From the NCBI RefSeq assembly GCF_000423605.1, contig NZ_AUIH01000013.1, positions 1-64,000 of the forward strand: a DNA stretch of 64,000 bases. Direction: 5' to 3'. The position numbers were made by a program, and so were the translations under genes. The notes under the pieces are model-generated. The model did not search any database. It had not been told where the DNA came from and saw only the letters and a program-made list of their open reading frames with translations. This document shows positions 19,164-28,707 of this stretch, one piece after another (position 1 is the stretch's first letter; each line of letters begins with the position of its first letter). The DNA is from Saccharospirillum impatiens DSM 12546 (GTDB taxonomy: Bacteria > Pseudomonadota > Gammaproteobacteria > Pseudomonadales > Natronospirillaceae).

Positions 19164-20246
19164 GTGGCCACTGTTTCATTAAAAAACATCAACAAAACCT
19201 ACGCCAACGGTCATCAGGCTATCGAGAACTTAAACCTCGACATTACCGATGGCGAAATGCTGGTACTGGTCGGCCCGTCGGGCTGTGGCAAGTCGACTTC
19301 TCTGCGCATGGTCGCGGGGCTGGAAACCATTTCCGGTGGTGACCTCTACATCGACGATGTTCGAGTCAATAATCTAGAGCCTTCCGAACGCGACATCGCC
19401 ATGGTGTTTCAGAACTACGCACTCTACCCGCACATGTCGGTTTATCAGAACATGGCTTACGGCCTGAAAAACCGCAAGGTGCCCAAAGACGAGATCCAGA
19501 AAAAGGTTGAGAAAGCGGCCGAGATTCTGGAAATCACCAATTTACTGCACAACAAACCCGGGCAGCTCTCTGGTGGTCAGCGTCAGCGCGTGGCGATGGG
19601 TCGGGCCATTGTGCGCAACCCCAAGGTGTTTCTGTTTGATGAACCGCTGTCGAATCTGGACGCCAAATTGCGGGTACAAATGCGCATCGAGATCAAACGT
19701 CTGCAACAGGAATTCGCGACAACGGCCATTTACGTGACGCACGATCAGGTAGAAGCCATGACCCTGGCCGACCGTTTGGTGGTGATGAACGAGGGTAATG
19801 TCGAGCAGGTCGGCCCGCCGATCGAGCTGTATGAAAAACCAGCAACGCAATTCGTCGCAGGCTTTCTCGGCTCACCGGCGATGAACTTCCTCGATGCCAG
19901 CCTGAACGGCAACCGGCTGACTTTGTCGCCCGATGTGGTGCTGGATCTGAACGACCCGAACCTGCCAACCGGCGCGCACGATCTCGAGGTTGTGCTGGGT
20001 ATTCGGCCGGAACACATGGAAGCCTGCGACGAAGCCGGGGCTGACTTCACCCTGAGCGTCGACATGATTGAACCGCTGGGTGCCGACACTTTGTTGTATG
20101 GGTATTTCCCGGGTACGGACACGCTGATCACTTCTGAACAACCCGGCAAGCAGCAATTCAAGCGCGGCCATCGTCTGGCATTGCGCATTGACCGGGAACG
20201 CTGTCACCTGTTCGACAAAGCAACTGGCAAGAGGCTTGGCTCATGA
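19164..20246 (+). CDS. ugpC: sn-glycerol-3-phosphate ABC transporter, ATPase UgpC
   Basis: A 360-residue ABC ATPase of the MalK/UgpC group. It has Walker A GPSGCGKST, signature LSGGQRQRVAMGRA, Walker B VFLFDEPLSNLDA and a C-terminal regulatory OB-fold domain (about residues 240-360) in which UgpQ or regulators may act. It starts with GTG at 19164 behind AAGGGGA. The stop overlaps the ugpQ start by four bases. Confidence 0.92.
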   Translation: MATVSLKNINKTYANGHQAIENLNLDITDGEMLVLVGPSGCGKSTSLRMVAGLETISGGDLYIDDVRVNNLEPSERDIAMVFQNYALYPHMSVYQNMAYGLKNRKVPKDEIQKKVEKAAEILEITNLLHNKPGQLSGGQRQRVAMGRAIVRNPKVFLFDEPLSNLDAKLRVQMRIEIKRLQQEFATTAIYVTHDQVEAMTLADRLVVMNEGNVEQVGPPIELYEKPATQFVAGFLGSPAMNFLDASLNGNRLTLSPDVVLDLNDPNLPTGAHDLEVVLGIRPEHMEACDEAGADFTLSVDMIEPLGADTLLYGYFPGTDTLITSEQPGKQQFKRGHRLALRIDRERCHLFDKATGKRLGS

Positions 20247-20971
20247 TTGCCAGCCCCCTGATTGCACACCGGGGCGCGTCATTGCTGGCACCGGAAAATA
20301 CCCTGGGGGCGATGACCAAGACCCGGGACATTGGCACACCCTGGGTCGAGATCGACGTCAACCGGCTCGGCGATGGTACCCTGGTCATGTTTCACGACGA
20401 CCAGCTCGGGCGACTGACCTCTGCCCGCGGCAGGCTCTGCGATCAGCGCTGGGAAGACGTTCAGTCGCTGGACATCGGCAGCCATTTTTCAGCCGACTAC
20501 AGCGGTGAACGCATGGCAAGGCTGAGCCAGGCGCTGGATCACATTCAGGCACTGGATCTCGGTCTGAACCTGGAAATTAAGGTCTACCCGGAGTTCACGC
20601 CCGAGCAAATTGTGTTCGATACCATCAAAGCACTGGATACACAGTGGCACAATTTTGGCAAACTACTGATCTCGAGTTTTAACACCGAGGTGTTGGATCT
20701 GCTGCATCACTGGCGGCCAAGCTGGCAATGCGGCCACCTGTGGGAGCGCATTCCCAACGACTGGGCACGCAGAGCCGATGCATTGAATCTGGTCAGCGTG
20801 CATTGCGACCACCGGTTTCTGACGCCCGAACTGGCGCGCAGCATTCGCGCCAGCGGCCTCGACCTGTATTGCTACACCGTGAACGACCGGGAGCGTGCAG
20901 CGCAGCTTATGGACCTGGGAGTCGATGGCATCATCACCGACGACCCTGTGCTGCTCGGCAGTACCCGATAG
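20243..20971 (+). CDS. ugpQ: Glycerophosphodiester phosphodiesterase
   Basis: A 242-residue cytoplasmic GDPD-family enzyme that cleaves glycerophosphodiesters to glycerol-3-phosphate and an alcohol. The diagnostic N-terminal HRGAS...PENT and EIDVNRLGDGTLVMFHDD motifs are present, as is LNLEIK for metal binding. It is translationally coupled to ugpC, matching the ugpBAECQ order of enteric bacteria, so imported diesters can be split on entry. Confidence 0.92.
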   Translation: MIASPLIAHRGASLLAPENTLGAMTKTRDIGTPWVEIDVNRLGDGTLVMFHDDQLGRLTSARGRLCDQRWEDVQSLDIGSHFSADYSGERMARLSQALDHIQALDLGLNLEIKVYPEFTPEQIVFDTIKALDTQWHNFGKLLISSFNTEVLDLLHHWRPSWQCGHLWERIPNDWARRADALNLVSVHCDHRFLTPELARSIRASGLDLYCYTVNDRERAAQLMDLGVDGIITDDPVLLGSTR

Positions 20972-21045
20972 CGACTACCCGCTGCCGGGTTGCGTTGTGA
21001 TCCAACCTAGTATGTACCCTGTTTTTGCACCGGAACCGTGATCTC

Positions 21046-21858
21046 ATGAAAGTCACTGAACGCCAACAAGCCATTCTCGACTGGGCACAACGACAAGAGC
21101 ACCTGGAGGTGGATGCCCTGGTGGATCGTTTTGGCGTGACGCCGCAGACCATTCGGCGAGACATCAACCAGCTGTGCGAGAGCGGTCTTTTGCGGCGGCG
21201 TTATGGCGGGGTCAGTCTGCCGTCTTCGGTAGCCAACCTGTCGTTTACGTCCCGCCAGGTTCTGAATCAGCTTGCCAAGCAGTCGATGGCTCGCAAAGTC
21301 GCTTCGATGATTCCGGACAACTCGTCGGTGTTTCTCGGCATCGGTACCACGCTGGAATTTGTCGCACGGGAGCTGTCGCAGCACCAGGGGCTGAAGGTGC
21401 TGACCAACAATCTCAACATTGCGTCGCTGCTGTGCAACAGCCCCAACATCGATGTTATCGTCTCCGGTGGCCAGTTGCGCCACAACGACCACGATGTGGT
21501 GGGTCAGGAGACCACCCGGTTTTTCACCGACTACTACGCCGACTATGGCCTGATCGGCACCGGCAGCCTGGATCCGCAACGCGGCCTGATGGACTTCGAC
21601 ATGCGCGAAGCTCAAATCAGCCGTGCGATTCTGGACAACAGCCGACACCGGGTACTGGTTGCCGATGTCAGCAAATGGGAACGCCAGGCACTGGCCCGGG
21701 TGGCACCCTTCACCTCGCTGGACTGGTTTGTCACCGATGAATTACCCGACGCCCCGGCGCAATGGAGACCACCGGCGCTGAAGGTCATCGAGACAGGCAC
21801 ACCAACCGACGAAGCCTTGCCAGCCCCTACTGAAAACGAGGTCAACCCCAACGAATGA
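21046..21858 (+). CDS. DeoR/GlpR-family transcriptional repressor
   Basis: A 270-residue DeoR-type regulator: an N-terminal helix-turn-helix (VDALVDRFGVTPQTIRRDIN) and a C-terminal sugar-phosphate sensor domain with the usual FLGIGTT and LTNN motifs. It is most like GlpR, which responds to glycerol-3-phosphate, the product of the preceding genes. ATG at 21046 is chosen over an upstream TTG at 21025 because the family usually starts there. Half-sites upstream of ugpB are candidate targets. Confidence 0.82.
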   Translation: MKVTERQQAILDWAQRQEHLEVDALVDRFGVTPQTIRRDINQLCESGLLRRRYGGVSLPSSVANLSFTSRQVLNQLAKQSMARKVASMIPDNSSVFLGIGTTLEFVARELSQHQGLKVLTNNLNIASLLCNSPNIDVIVSGGQLRHNDHDVVGQETTRFFTDYYADYGLIGTGSLDPQRGLMDFDMREAQISRAILDNSRHRVLVADVSKWERQALARVAPFTSLDWFVTDELPDAPAQWRPPALKVIETGTPTDEALPAPTENEVNPNE

Positions 21859-22646
21859 ACACTCTGGATTTTAGCCAGGCGCGGTTTTTGTTAACCGACG
21901 TCGATGACACCCTAACCAGCCATGGCCGGTTACTCCCGCAAACCTATCAGGCACTCTGGGCCCTGGCCGACGCTGGCATTCACATCATTCCGGTTACTGG
22001 CGGGTGCGCCGGCTGGTGCGATCAGATCATCCGTACCTGGCCCGTTGCCGGTGTCATCGGCGAAAGCGGCGGCTTCTACATCGTAAAAGACTCAGAGCAC
22101 CGCACGCGCTGGCATTACTGGCAGGATCTGATGTCCCACCGGGCCGATCAGGCGGCCATCGTGCAAACCATCGATAACCTGCCCTTGCCCTTTGACGTAC
22201 AGTACGCCAAAGACCAGTCGTTCCGGCACGTCGATGTTGCCATTGATTATAATCAGGATGCCCGCCTGACTCCGGACCAGGCCGACACCGTGGTACACTC
22301 GTTGCGCCAGGCCGGATTCAGCGTGAAGCAAAGCTCAATCCACATTAATGTTTGGCGCGGTGCGTTCGACAAAGGGGCCATGGCTCGCCGATTGTTGGCC
22401 GAGCAATGGCAACTGACCGATACCCAGATGCAACAGCAGGTTGTCTTCGTCGGCGATGCACCTAACGATGAGAGCATGTTTGAGTTTTTCCCCAACTCCG
22501 TCGGCGTTGCCAATATTGCCCGGCATCTTGAACACATGACGCACCACCCAAAAGCCATTACACCCTCTGCCTCTGGCGATGGTGTTACCGAACTGATTCA
22601 GACCTGGCTAGCGAGCAAGGGCCAGGCAACAACACTGGGACAATAA
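21855..22646 (+). CDS. HAD-superfamily (type IIB) phosphatase
   Basis: A 263-residue HAD hydrolase with motif I DVDDTLT (the first Asp being the nucleophile), motif II VTGG, the catalytic Lys in FDKGAMAR and motif IV GDAPNDESMF. The cap is of the Cof/mannosyl-3-phosphoglycerate-phosphatase kind. Overlap with the regulator gene and position before a phosphate symporter suggest dephosphorylation of glycerol-3-phosphate or another organic phosphate from the Ugp system. The exact substrate cannot be read from the sequence. Confidence 0.75.
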   Translation: MNTLDFSQARFLLTDVDDTLTSHGRLLPQTYQALWALADAGIHIIPVTGGCAGWCDQIIRTWPVAGVIGESGGFYIVKDSEHRTRWHYWQDLMSHRADQAAIVQTIDNLPLPFDVQYAKDQSFRHVDVAIDYNQDARLTPDQADTVVHSLRQAGFSVKQSSIHINVWRGAFDKGAMARRLLAEQWQLTDTQMQQQVVFVGDAPNDESMFEFFPNSVGVANIARHLEHMTHHPKAITPSASGDGVTELIQTWLASKGQATTLGQ

Positions 22647-22652
22647 CGGAAC

Positions 22653-24296
22653 ATGGGAGTTCTGATTCAACTGGCCGGCGCCATTGCCTTGCTGCTGTGG
22701 GGCATACGCATGGTCCAAACCGGTTTCAGCCGGCTGCTCGGCAGCCGCATGGAACGCCTGCTGCGTAAAACCACCCGCAACCGTCCACTCGCTTTCAGCA
22801 GCGGTGTCAGCGCGGCTTTTATGCTGCAATCGTCAACCGCTGTGGTGTTGATGGTCGGTGGTTTTACGGCCGCGAACATGATGACACTGACGGCGGCCCT
22901 GGCAACGGTTCTGGGCGCTGAATTCGGTGCCAGTCTGGCGGCGTTCCTGCTGAACCTCGATGTTCAGGCACTGGCGCTGCCGCTGGTGTTGCTCGGCTTT
23001 GTCTTCTTCAAAAACAGCACCAGCCGTGCCTGGAAACACGCCGGGCGGATTACCATTGGCATTGGCCTGGTGTTGTTGTCGCTCGATTTGATCGGCGATT
23101 CCACTTCGGTGTTACGCGACAGTGACATCATGGCGCTGTTGATCAACCGGGTCGAATCCGATTCGGCGTTGGCCATTACCCTCATGGCCATTATGACCTG
23201 GCTGATTCACTCCACATTGGCCAGCGTATTGCTGATTGCCCAGTTCGTCAGCGACGATGCGATCAGCATGAATGCTGGCCTGTTCATGCTGCTCGGTGCC
23301 AACCTGGGTGGCGCCATGCCCGCGCTGATCGCGGGCTGGTCACTGAATCGCAAGGGTCGTCAGGTGGTGATCGGGAATCTGATCTTCCGGGGCGTCGCCA
23401 TGGTACTGGGCCTGCTGATACTAACGCTGACGGCGGGCCTGCTCACCGATTACCTGCCCGGGGGTTCTCTGGGCATAGTGGTCGCCCACAGCGTGCTGAA
23501 TCTGGTCAACGGCCTGGTGCTGATGCTGTTCCTGCCCTGGCTACTGCCGCTGATCAGCCGCACCGCACCCGGCGAGGAGACAGGCACCGATTTGTCGCAG
23601 GAACAGGAAGCGCCAATCTATCTGGCCATCGACGACATTCACAACCCGCGCCGCGCGATGGCCAATGTGCGCAACGAGGCCATGCACATTGCTGAAATTG
23701 TGTTTCGCATGCTCAACAACAGCATGGATGCCTTTGACGACAAGGAACTCGCGCGCCAGATCAGTGAACTGGACGACGACATCGACCGGCTGCACCGCGA
23801 GGCGCTGAACTACATTCTGTCGATTGATGCATCGGATCATTCACAATCGACCCAGCCGTTGCGGCGCGAAATCATTATTTACATGACCAACCTGGAACAC
23901 ATTGGCGACATCGTCGATGCCAGCCTGATGCATCAAGCGCGCACCAAGGTCCGCAACAATGTGGATTTCGATGCGGAGCAGAAAGCCGTGCTCAACCGGT
24001 TGCACGATGAACTGGTGGATGCGTTTCGCTTGTCGCAGGCGGTGTTCACCAGCGACAGCCTGACCCTCGCTCAGGACTTGCTCGCGGTAAAGCGCAACTA
24101 CCGCACCGAGATCATGGCGGCACGCCATGCTCACCTCGATCAGTTGGGTGGCCACCATTCGGAGAACCTGCTCTCGACGCAGATTTTCATCGACGTACTG
24201 CGCGACATGCAACGCATCTGCTCGCACCTGACCGCAGTGGCCTACCCGGTGATCAAGCGCAAGAAAGCAGAAGTCGCCTCGGTATCGGCCAGTTGA
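22653..24296 (+). CDS. Na+/phosphate symporter family protein with PhoU-like domain
   Basis: A 547-residue protein. The first ~310 residues are membrane helices containing the two inverted NptA/PNaS repeats (LQSSTAVVLMVGGF and the later IHSTLASVLLIAQ). The last ~200 residues are helical and PhoU-like. Family members move phosphate with sodium and may also export it. It closes the ugp operon, six bases after the HAD gene, so released phosphate can be balanced across the membrane. Confidence 0.85.
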   Translation: MGVLIQLAGAIALLLWGIRMVQTGFSRLLGSRMERLLRKTTRNRPLAFSSGVSAAFMLQSSTAVVLMVGGFTAANMMTLTAALATVLGAEFGASLAAFLLNLDVQALALPLVLLGFVFFKNSTSRAWKHAGRITIGIGLVLLSLDLIGDSTSVLRDSDIMALLINRVESDSALAITLMAIMTWLIHSTLASVLLIAQFVSDDAISMNAGLFMLLGANLGGAMPALIAGWSLNRKGRQVVIGNLIFRGVAMVLGLLILTLTAGLLTDYLPGGSLGIVVAHSVLNLVNGLVLMLFLPWLLPLISRTAPGEETGTDLSQEQEAPIYLAIDDIHNPRRAMANVRNEAMHIAEIVFRMLNNSMDAFDDKELARQISELDDDIDRLHREALNYILSIDASDHSQSTQPLRREIIIYMTNLEHIGDIVDASLMHQARTKVRNNVDFDAEQKAVLNRLHDELVDAFRLSQAVFTSDSLTLAQDLLAVKRNYRTEIMAARHAHLDQLGGHHSENLLSTQIFIDVLRDMQRICSHLTAVAYPVIKRKKAEVASVSAS

Positions 24297-24361
24297 CTGC
24301 AAGCCTTCTAAATACAGAGACTTCAAACTCCGGAATTAAGTGCTCGTGCAATGCGAGCGTT

Positions 24362-24464
24362 GGATGCCGGTGATGCCTCTGTGGGGAAGTCCGCAGCAGG
24401 GATGCTGCGGCCTAGGCTCCATGGACGGATTCACGCCGACCCCGCAGAGGCATCACCGGTGTCC
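24362..24464 (-). repeat. Dispersed palindromic element, family A copy 2
   Basis: The outer arms 24362-24386 and 24440-24464 pair over 25 bp with three mismatches. Read on the minus strand the interior repeats the core of the copy at 11300: TCGGCGTGAA, TCCATGG, GCCTAG and an inner CCGCAGCAT/TGCTGCGG hairpin. It lies in the 321-base gap after the phosphate symporter gene; the remainder of that gap is AT-rich and holds only the next gene's leader. Confidence 0.8.
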
Positions 24465-24617
24465 GACGCGGACCTTTACCATTCAAAAGACTCAATGGGG
24501 GAACTTTAAAATCAAACCCCTTATATCAATTAGTTACCTATAGATTCTTTTTAATTCATTTATAGAATCACTGACCTTGGTTACTCTTGGGGTTTTCCGA
24601 GCGGGAGCACCCCCTGA

Positions 24618-26387
24618 ATGACCTGGCAAGGCTGCGCCACCATAGTGCTGGCACTGATCGCCCTGGCGACGATGGCCAGCGGGCGCTATGCGCCGCACTG
24701 GGTGATGCTGGCGGTGATGATTGTGCTCAGTGCCAGCGGCATCATCAGCCCCGAAGCCGCCCTGGCCGGGTTCAGCAACACGGGTCTGATGACCGTCGCT
24801 GCCCTGTTTGTGGTCGCCGCCGGTATCCATAACTCAGGTGGGGTGGATGTGCTGGTCAACCGGTTTCTCGGTCGGCCAACGTCGGCGCGGCGGGCCCAGG
24901 CGCGCATTATCTTCCCGGTCGCCCTGCTCAGTGGCTTTCTGAACAACACCCCCGTCGTTGCAACGCTGATTCCGGCCATTCACGCCTGGTGCCGTCGCAT
25001 CGGCATTGCACCGTCCAAGCTGATGATTCCTCTAAGCTATGCGGCCATTCTGGGCGGTACCCTCACACTCATGGGCACCAGCACCAACCTGGTCGTTAAC
25101 GGCCTGTACCGGGACCTGACCGGCGATACGTCGCTCTCGCTGTTTTCCATTACCGCCATTGGATTGCCCGTTGCTCTGATTGGCCTGGTGGCCATTGTCT
25201 GGGTGTTTCCGCGCGTTCTGCCGGAGCGCCAGGATGCCCAGAAATTCGGCTCGCTGCGGGAGTTCACACTGGAGGTTCGGGTGAACCCGGAAGGTCCGCT
25301 GGTGGGTAAAACCGTCGATTCGGCCGGGTTGCGCAACCTCGACCGCTTGTATCTGGTTGAGATTGAACGCCAGGGTAGCGTAGTCACCGCGGTGCCGTCT
25401 GAAGAACGCCTCATGGCCGGCGACCGACTGGTGTTTGCTGGCGAGACCCAGGCGATTTCCGACCTGCTGCGCATCCAGGGCATTGTGCCCTCTACCCACG
25501 ACGACGAACCCAGTCTCGACCAGCACCGCGCCGAACGCCGCCTGGTCGAAGCCGCCCTATCGCCCCGTTCAGATGTCATCGGCCAGACCATCCGCGACGC
25601 CCGCTTTCGTGACCGCTTCGGTGCCGTTGTGCTGGCTGTTGCCCGTCACGGGAAACGCGTACAGGGCAATCTCGGTAACATCCGTTTGCAAGCGGGTGAC
25701 GTCTTGCTGCTGGAGGCCCGCCCTGCTTTCGTTAGTCGCCAGCACTACGCACAGGATTTTTTGCTCATCAACGACCTGGAGACAGAGCGACCCCGCCACG
25801 ACAAAGCGGGCCTCGCCTGGGTAATTCTGGCCGCTGTGGTCCTGAGCGCCACCTTCGGCTTGCTCAGCATTCTCAACGCTGCCCTGCTCGGCGCCTCGAC
25901 GATGATTGCCACCGGTTGCCTGCGCGTCAGCCAGATTCAGAAAAGCCTCGATGCTCCGGTATTGCTGACCATTGCGGCCTCGTTCGCGCTCGGCAACGCG
26001 CTTCAGATCACCGGGGCCGCGGGCGTGATCGCCCAGTGGCTGGTCTCCTTGAGCGGTGGAGACACCTTGCTGATGCTGATCATGGTGTATTTTACCGTCT
26101 CGGTGCTGACCGAAATCATCACCAACAACGCCGCCGCTGTGGTCATGGTGCCGATCGTGCTGTCGATCACCAGTGCCGCCAACGTCGCAACCGAGCCCTT
26201 TATCATAGCCGTCATGATGGCTGCTTCAGCCAGCTTTGCCACGCCCCTTGGCTACCAGACCAACCTGATGGTGATGGGGCCAGGTGGTTACCGGTTCAGT
26301 GATTACCTAAAGGTGGGGCTGCCGATGAATCTGCTCATCGGCGTCTCTACCCTGGTGGTGATCAGCCTGCGTTACGGGCTGGTGTGA
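24618..26387 (+). CDS. SLC13-family permease with two RCK_C domains
   Basis: A 589-residue membrane protein with the divalent-anion:sodium symporter (DASS/SLC13) fold. The signature loops are FLNNTPVVATLIP with LMGTSTNLVVNG in the first half and EIITNNAAAVVMVP with TPLGYQTNLMVMGPGGY in the second. Between the halves (about residues 205-385) are two TrkA-C/RCK_C regulatory domains. Substrates in the family include sulfate and dicarboxylates; none can be assigned. GGGAG precedes the start and it appears monocistronic. Confidence 0.88.
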   Translation: MTWQGCATIVLALIALATMASGRYAPHWVMLAVMIVLSASGIISPEAALAGFSNTGLMTVAALFVVAAGIHNSGGVDVLVNRFLGRPTSARRAQARIIFPVALLSGFLNNTPVVATLIPAIHAWCRRIGIAPSKLMIPLSYAAILGGTLTLMGTSTNLVVNGLYRDLTGDTSLSLFSITAIGLPVALIGLVAIVWVFPRVLPERQDAQKFGSLREFTLEVRVNPEGPLVGKTVDSAGLRNLDRLYLVEIERQGSVVTAVPSEERLMAGDRLVFAGETQAISDLLRIQGIVPSTHDDEPSLDQHRAERRLVEAALSPRSDVIGQTIRDARFRDRFGAVVLAVARHGKRVQGNLGNIRLQAGDVLLLEARPAFVSRQHYAQDFLLINDLETERPRHDKAGLAWVILAAVVLSATFGLLSILNAALLGASTMIATGCLRVSQIQKSLDAPVLLTIAASFALGNALQITGAAGVIAQWLVSLSGGDTLLMLIMVYFTVSVLTEIITNNAAAVVMVPIVLSITSAANVATEPFIIAVMMAASASFATPLGYQTNLMVMGPGGYRFSDYLKVGLPMNLLIGVSTLVVISLRYGLV

Positions 26388-26395
26388 GCGGTTAC

Positions 26396-27310
26396 TTACG
26401 CCTTACGCATGACGCTTAACCAGATAATCCCACTGAGTACCACGGCCCCGCCCAGCAACTGAACCGGCGCCAGCACCTGCCCCAGAATCACAAAGCCCAA
26501 AAACAGCGATGCCACCGGCTCCAGATTCATCACCGGGGCATTGCGGGCCATGTTCAGGCGCGGCACCAGCACGAATAAAACCGTCGAGGCAGTGCCATAC
26601 AGGGTTGCCAGGCTGGCCAGGGCTATCCAGCCTGCCTGGCTCTGCGGCAAATTCAGGCCGCCCGGCACGATACCCAGCCCACCACCGATGGCCATTAACG
26701 CCAGAACCGTCACCATGGTGAACACGCTGCGCACGGCACCGGGCAACTGCGACAACCGGTTTTCGGTTACCCAGATAGCCACAGCAAAAAACAACGCCGC
26801 TGATTCAGCCATAATTACGCCCGGCAACCAGCTCGGGCCCATAGCGGTCGGGTCTGCCAACCAGGTGCCCAGATCCAGCACCATCACCAGGCCGACCAGA
26901 ATGACCGTCATGATCAGCGCATAGCGCAGCGTTGGCCGCCTCCCGCCCAGCAACCAGGTTAACAACGCATACAGGAGCGGCCAGGTATTCACCAGCAACA
27001 AGGCAACCGCCACGGGAATGCGCGCCACCGCTGAATACAGGCACAGGCTTTGTCCGGCAATCATCGCCCCCAGTAACAGCTGCCAGCGGCGCTTGCCCGC
27101 CGGGATGCTGAGCCGGTGGCCTTGCGCCAGCACCAGCGTCAACATCATTAAAAAGGCCAGGCTGCCCCGCGTCAGAATGGCCAGTAGCACACCGGTGCCG
27201 TCATCAAAGGCCACCCGGGCCGCGACGTGATTGGCGGCAAACAGGCAGGCGGCAGACACCAGGATGATAATGGCCAGGGGGCGGGCCAGATGTTGTGAGG
27301 CATTGGGCAT
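26396..27310 (-). CDS. EamA/DMT-family transporter
   Basis: A 304-residue drug/metabolite transporter with ten predicted helices in two EamA repeats. Proteins of this family often export amino acids or metabolites. It is convergent with the SLC13 gene, their stops only eight bases apart, and has its own promoter in the 27311-27564 gap. Confidence 0.82.
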   Translation of the reverse strand: MPNASQHLARPLAIIILVSAACLFAANHVAARVAFDDGTGVLLAILTRGSLAFLMMLTLVLAQGHRLSIPAGKRRWQLLLGAMIAGQSLCLYSAVARIPVAVALLLVNTWPLLYALLTWLLGGRRPTLRYALIMTVILVGLVMVLDLGTWLADPTAMGPSWLPGVIMAESAALFFAVAIWVTENRLSQLPGAVRSVFTMVTVLALMAIGGGLGIVPGGLNLPQSQAGWIALASLATLYGTASTVLFVLVPRLNMARNAPVMNLEPVASLFLGFVILGQVLAPVQLLGGAVVLSGIIWLSVMRKA

Positions 27311-27430
27311 GATGTGATGGCGACTCAGTTGGTGGTTCGTTCAGGCTATCATCTTACACCCAAGGTCAATATCGGGCCGTGGTGGAGTAAAATTTTCCTA
27401 GTACCGGGCGCCGCATCCCCCTAAACTGAT

Positions 27431-27470
27431 TTAAGGAGTCTCTGAACAACTCCCCCGGGGCTCCTTCAGC
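27431..27470. repeat. Dispersed palindromic element, family C copy 1
   Basis: The segment TAAGGAG...CTGAACA...TCCCC-CGGGG...TTCAGC contains a CCCCGGGG palindrome inside a CTGAA/TTCAG pair. A related copy with the same blocks in the same order is at 59560-59600. It lies in the leader region of the DUF917 gene; the rest of the 254-base gap shows no gene. Confidence 0.5.
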
Positions 27471-27564
27471 ACCCAGTAATGCGCTGTTCGTAGCAAGGCC
27501 AGTAACCGGGCACCCGCCTGTGACAGTCACGGTCAGCGCAACAACAACGACCCGGAGGATGGGG

Positions 27565-28707
27565 ATGCCGACCGTATTAAGTTTTGACGACCTCGACAAC
27601 CTGATCGAAGGCGCCGCCTTTATGGGCAGTGGCGGGGGTGGCCCTCTGCCGCTGGCACGCAGCTTGCTGGCGACGATGAAGCAACAAGGCATGAACCCGA
27701 CACTGGTGGAATGGGCTGAATTGCCCGCCAACTACCGGGTCGCAACCACAGCGGGCATTGGCTCTCCCAATGCGGCGGAATCCGTTCAATCCCCGTTCAC
27801 CACAGCCCCAAAACGCATGATCGAGGCGCTCGAAAGTGCCCTTGGGTACTCCATTGAGTGCCTGATCCCCGGCGAAACCGGCCCCATGAACAGCCTGATC
27901 CCCATGATGGCGGCGGCTCAGCTGGGCAAACCGGTGTTGAACGGCGATGGGGCCGGGCGGGCCATGTCCACTCTGGCTATGAGTACCTTCAATGCGGTCG
28001 CACCGATACAACCCTATCTGCTGGGCAATGAGACAGTCACGCCGGAGGATCAGGTAACGGCCCAGCTCACCGTCCATACCCCCGAACAGGCCGATGCCCT
28101 GACGCGTGGCGTTGTCAGCGAGGCCAGTTTCGGTTCCAGTGGCGCTTTTGCTACCTGGCCATCCACCGTCGGTAAACTCGCGCAAGTGGCGGTAAAAGGG
28201 TCGGTCGGCCAAGCCATAGACGTTGGCCGCCTGCTGAAACAGGTGCGCGCCCAGGGTGTCGACCCGCTGCCCGCCCTGCAGAACTATTTTGGCGGGCGCA
28301 TGCACTGCCTCTATACCGGCACCCTGACCCAGGTCGACAGCCACACCGCCCAGGGCTTCGACATTACCCAGATTCGAATGGCCTGCGACGGTCAACCCGG
28401 TTTAACCCTGTATGCGCTGAACGAATCGATGATGGCCTGGCGCGACGACCTGGCGCACCCCTTGGCCGTCGGTCCAGATAGCCTGTGCTGGGTGACTGAG
28501 AATGGCGTACCGTTTACCAATGCCACTCTGAGCGATTTCATGGGGCCAGCAGCACCCAAGCTGCACCTTGTCGGTCTCAGTGCCGTCACTCAGATACTGA
28601 CACCCAATATTCTGGCCGCGTACCGGGCTGCGCTATCCCCGATGGGTTATCCCGGCCCCTATCAGTCAATGTCTTACTGGGAAGAAGCTGAACATGGACG
28701 TACTTGA
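27565..28707 (+). CDS. DUF917-family protein (S-methyl-thiohydantoin-desulfurase-like)
   Basis: A 380-residue protein of the DUF917 family, whose hallmark N-terminal GSGGGGPL follows AAFM near residue 25, along with PGETGPMNSLIP and the GDGAGRA loop. Family members are found beside hydantoinase-type genes and one branch acts on S-methyl thiohydantoin; the reaction here is unknown. The start at 27565 is chosen because GGAGG lies six bases before it. The gene overlaps the histidine kinase that follows by 14 bases, an unusual pairing. Confidence 0.75.
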   Translation: MPTVLSFDDLDNLIEGAAFMGSGGGGPLPLARSLLATMKQQGMNPTLVEWAELPANYRVATTAGIGSPNAAESVQSPFTTAPKRMIEALESALGYSIECLIPGETGPMNSLIPMMAAAQLGKPVLNGDGAGRAMSTLAMSTFNAVAPIQPYLLGNETVTPEDQVTAQLTVHTPEQADALTRGVVSEASFGSSGAFATWPSTVGKLAQVAVKGSVGQAIDVGRLLKQVRAQGVDPLPALQNYFGGRMHCLYTGTLTQVDSHTAQGFDITQIRMACDGQPGLTLYALNESMMAWRDDLAHPLAVGPDSLCWVTENGVPFTNATLSDFMGPAAPKLHLVGLSAVTQILTPNILAAYRAALSPMGYPGPYQSMSYWEEAEHGRT

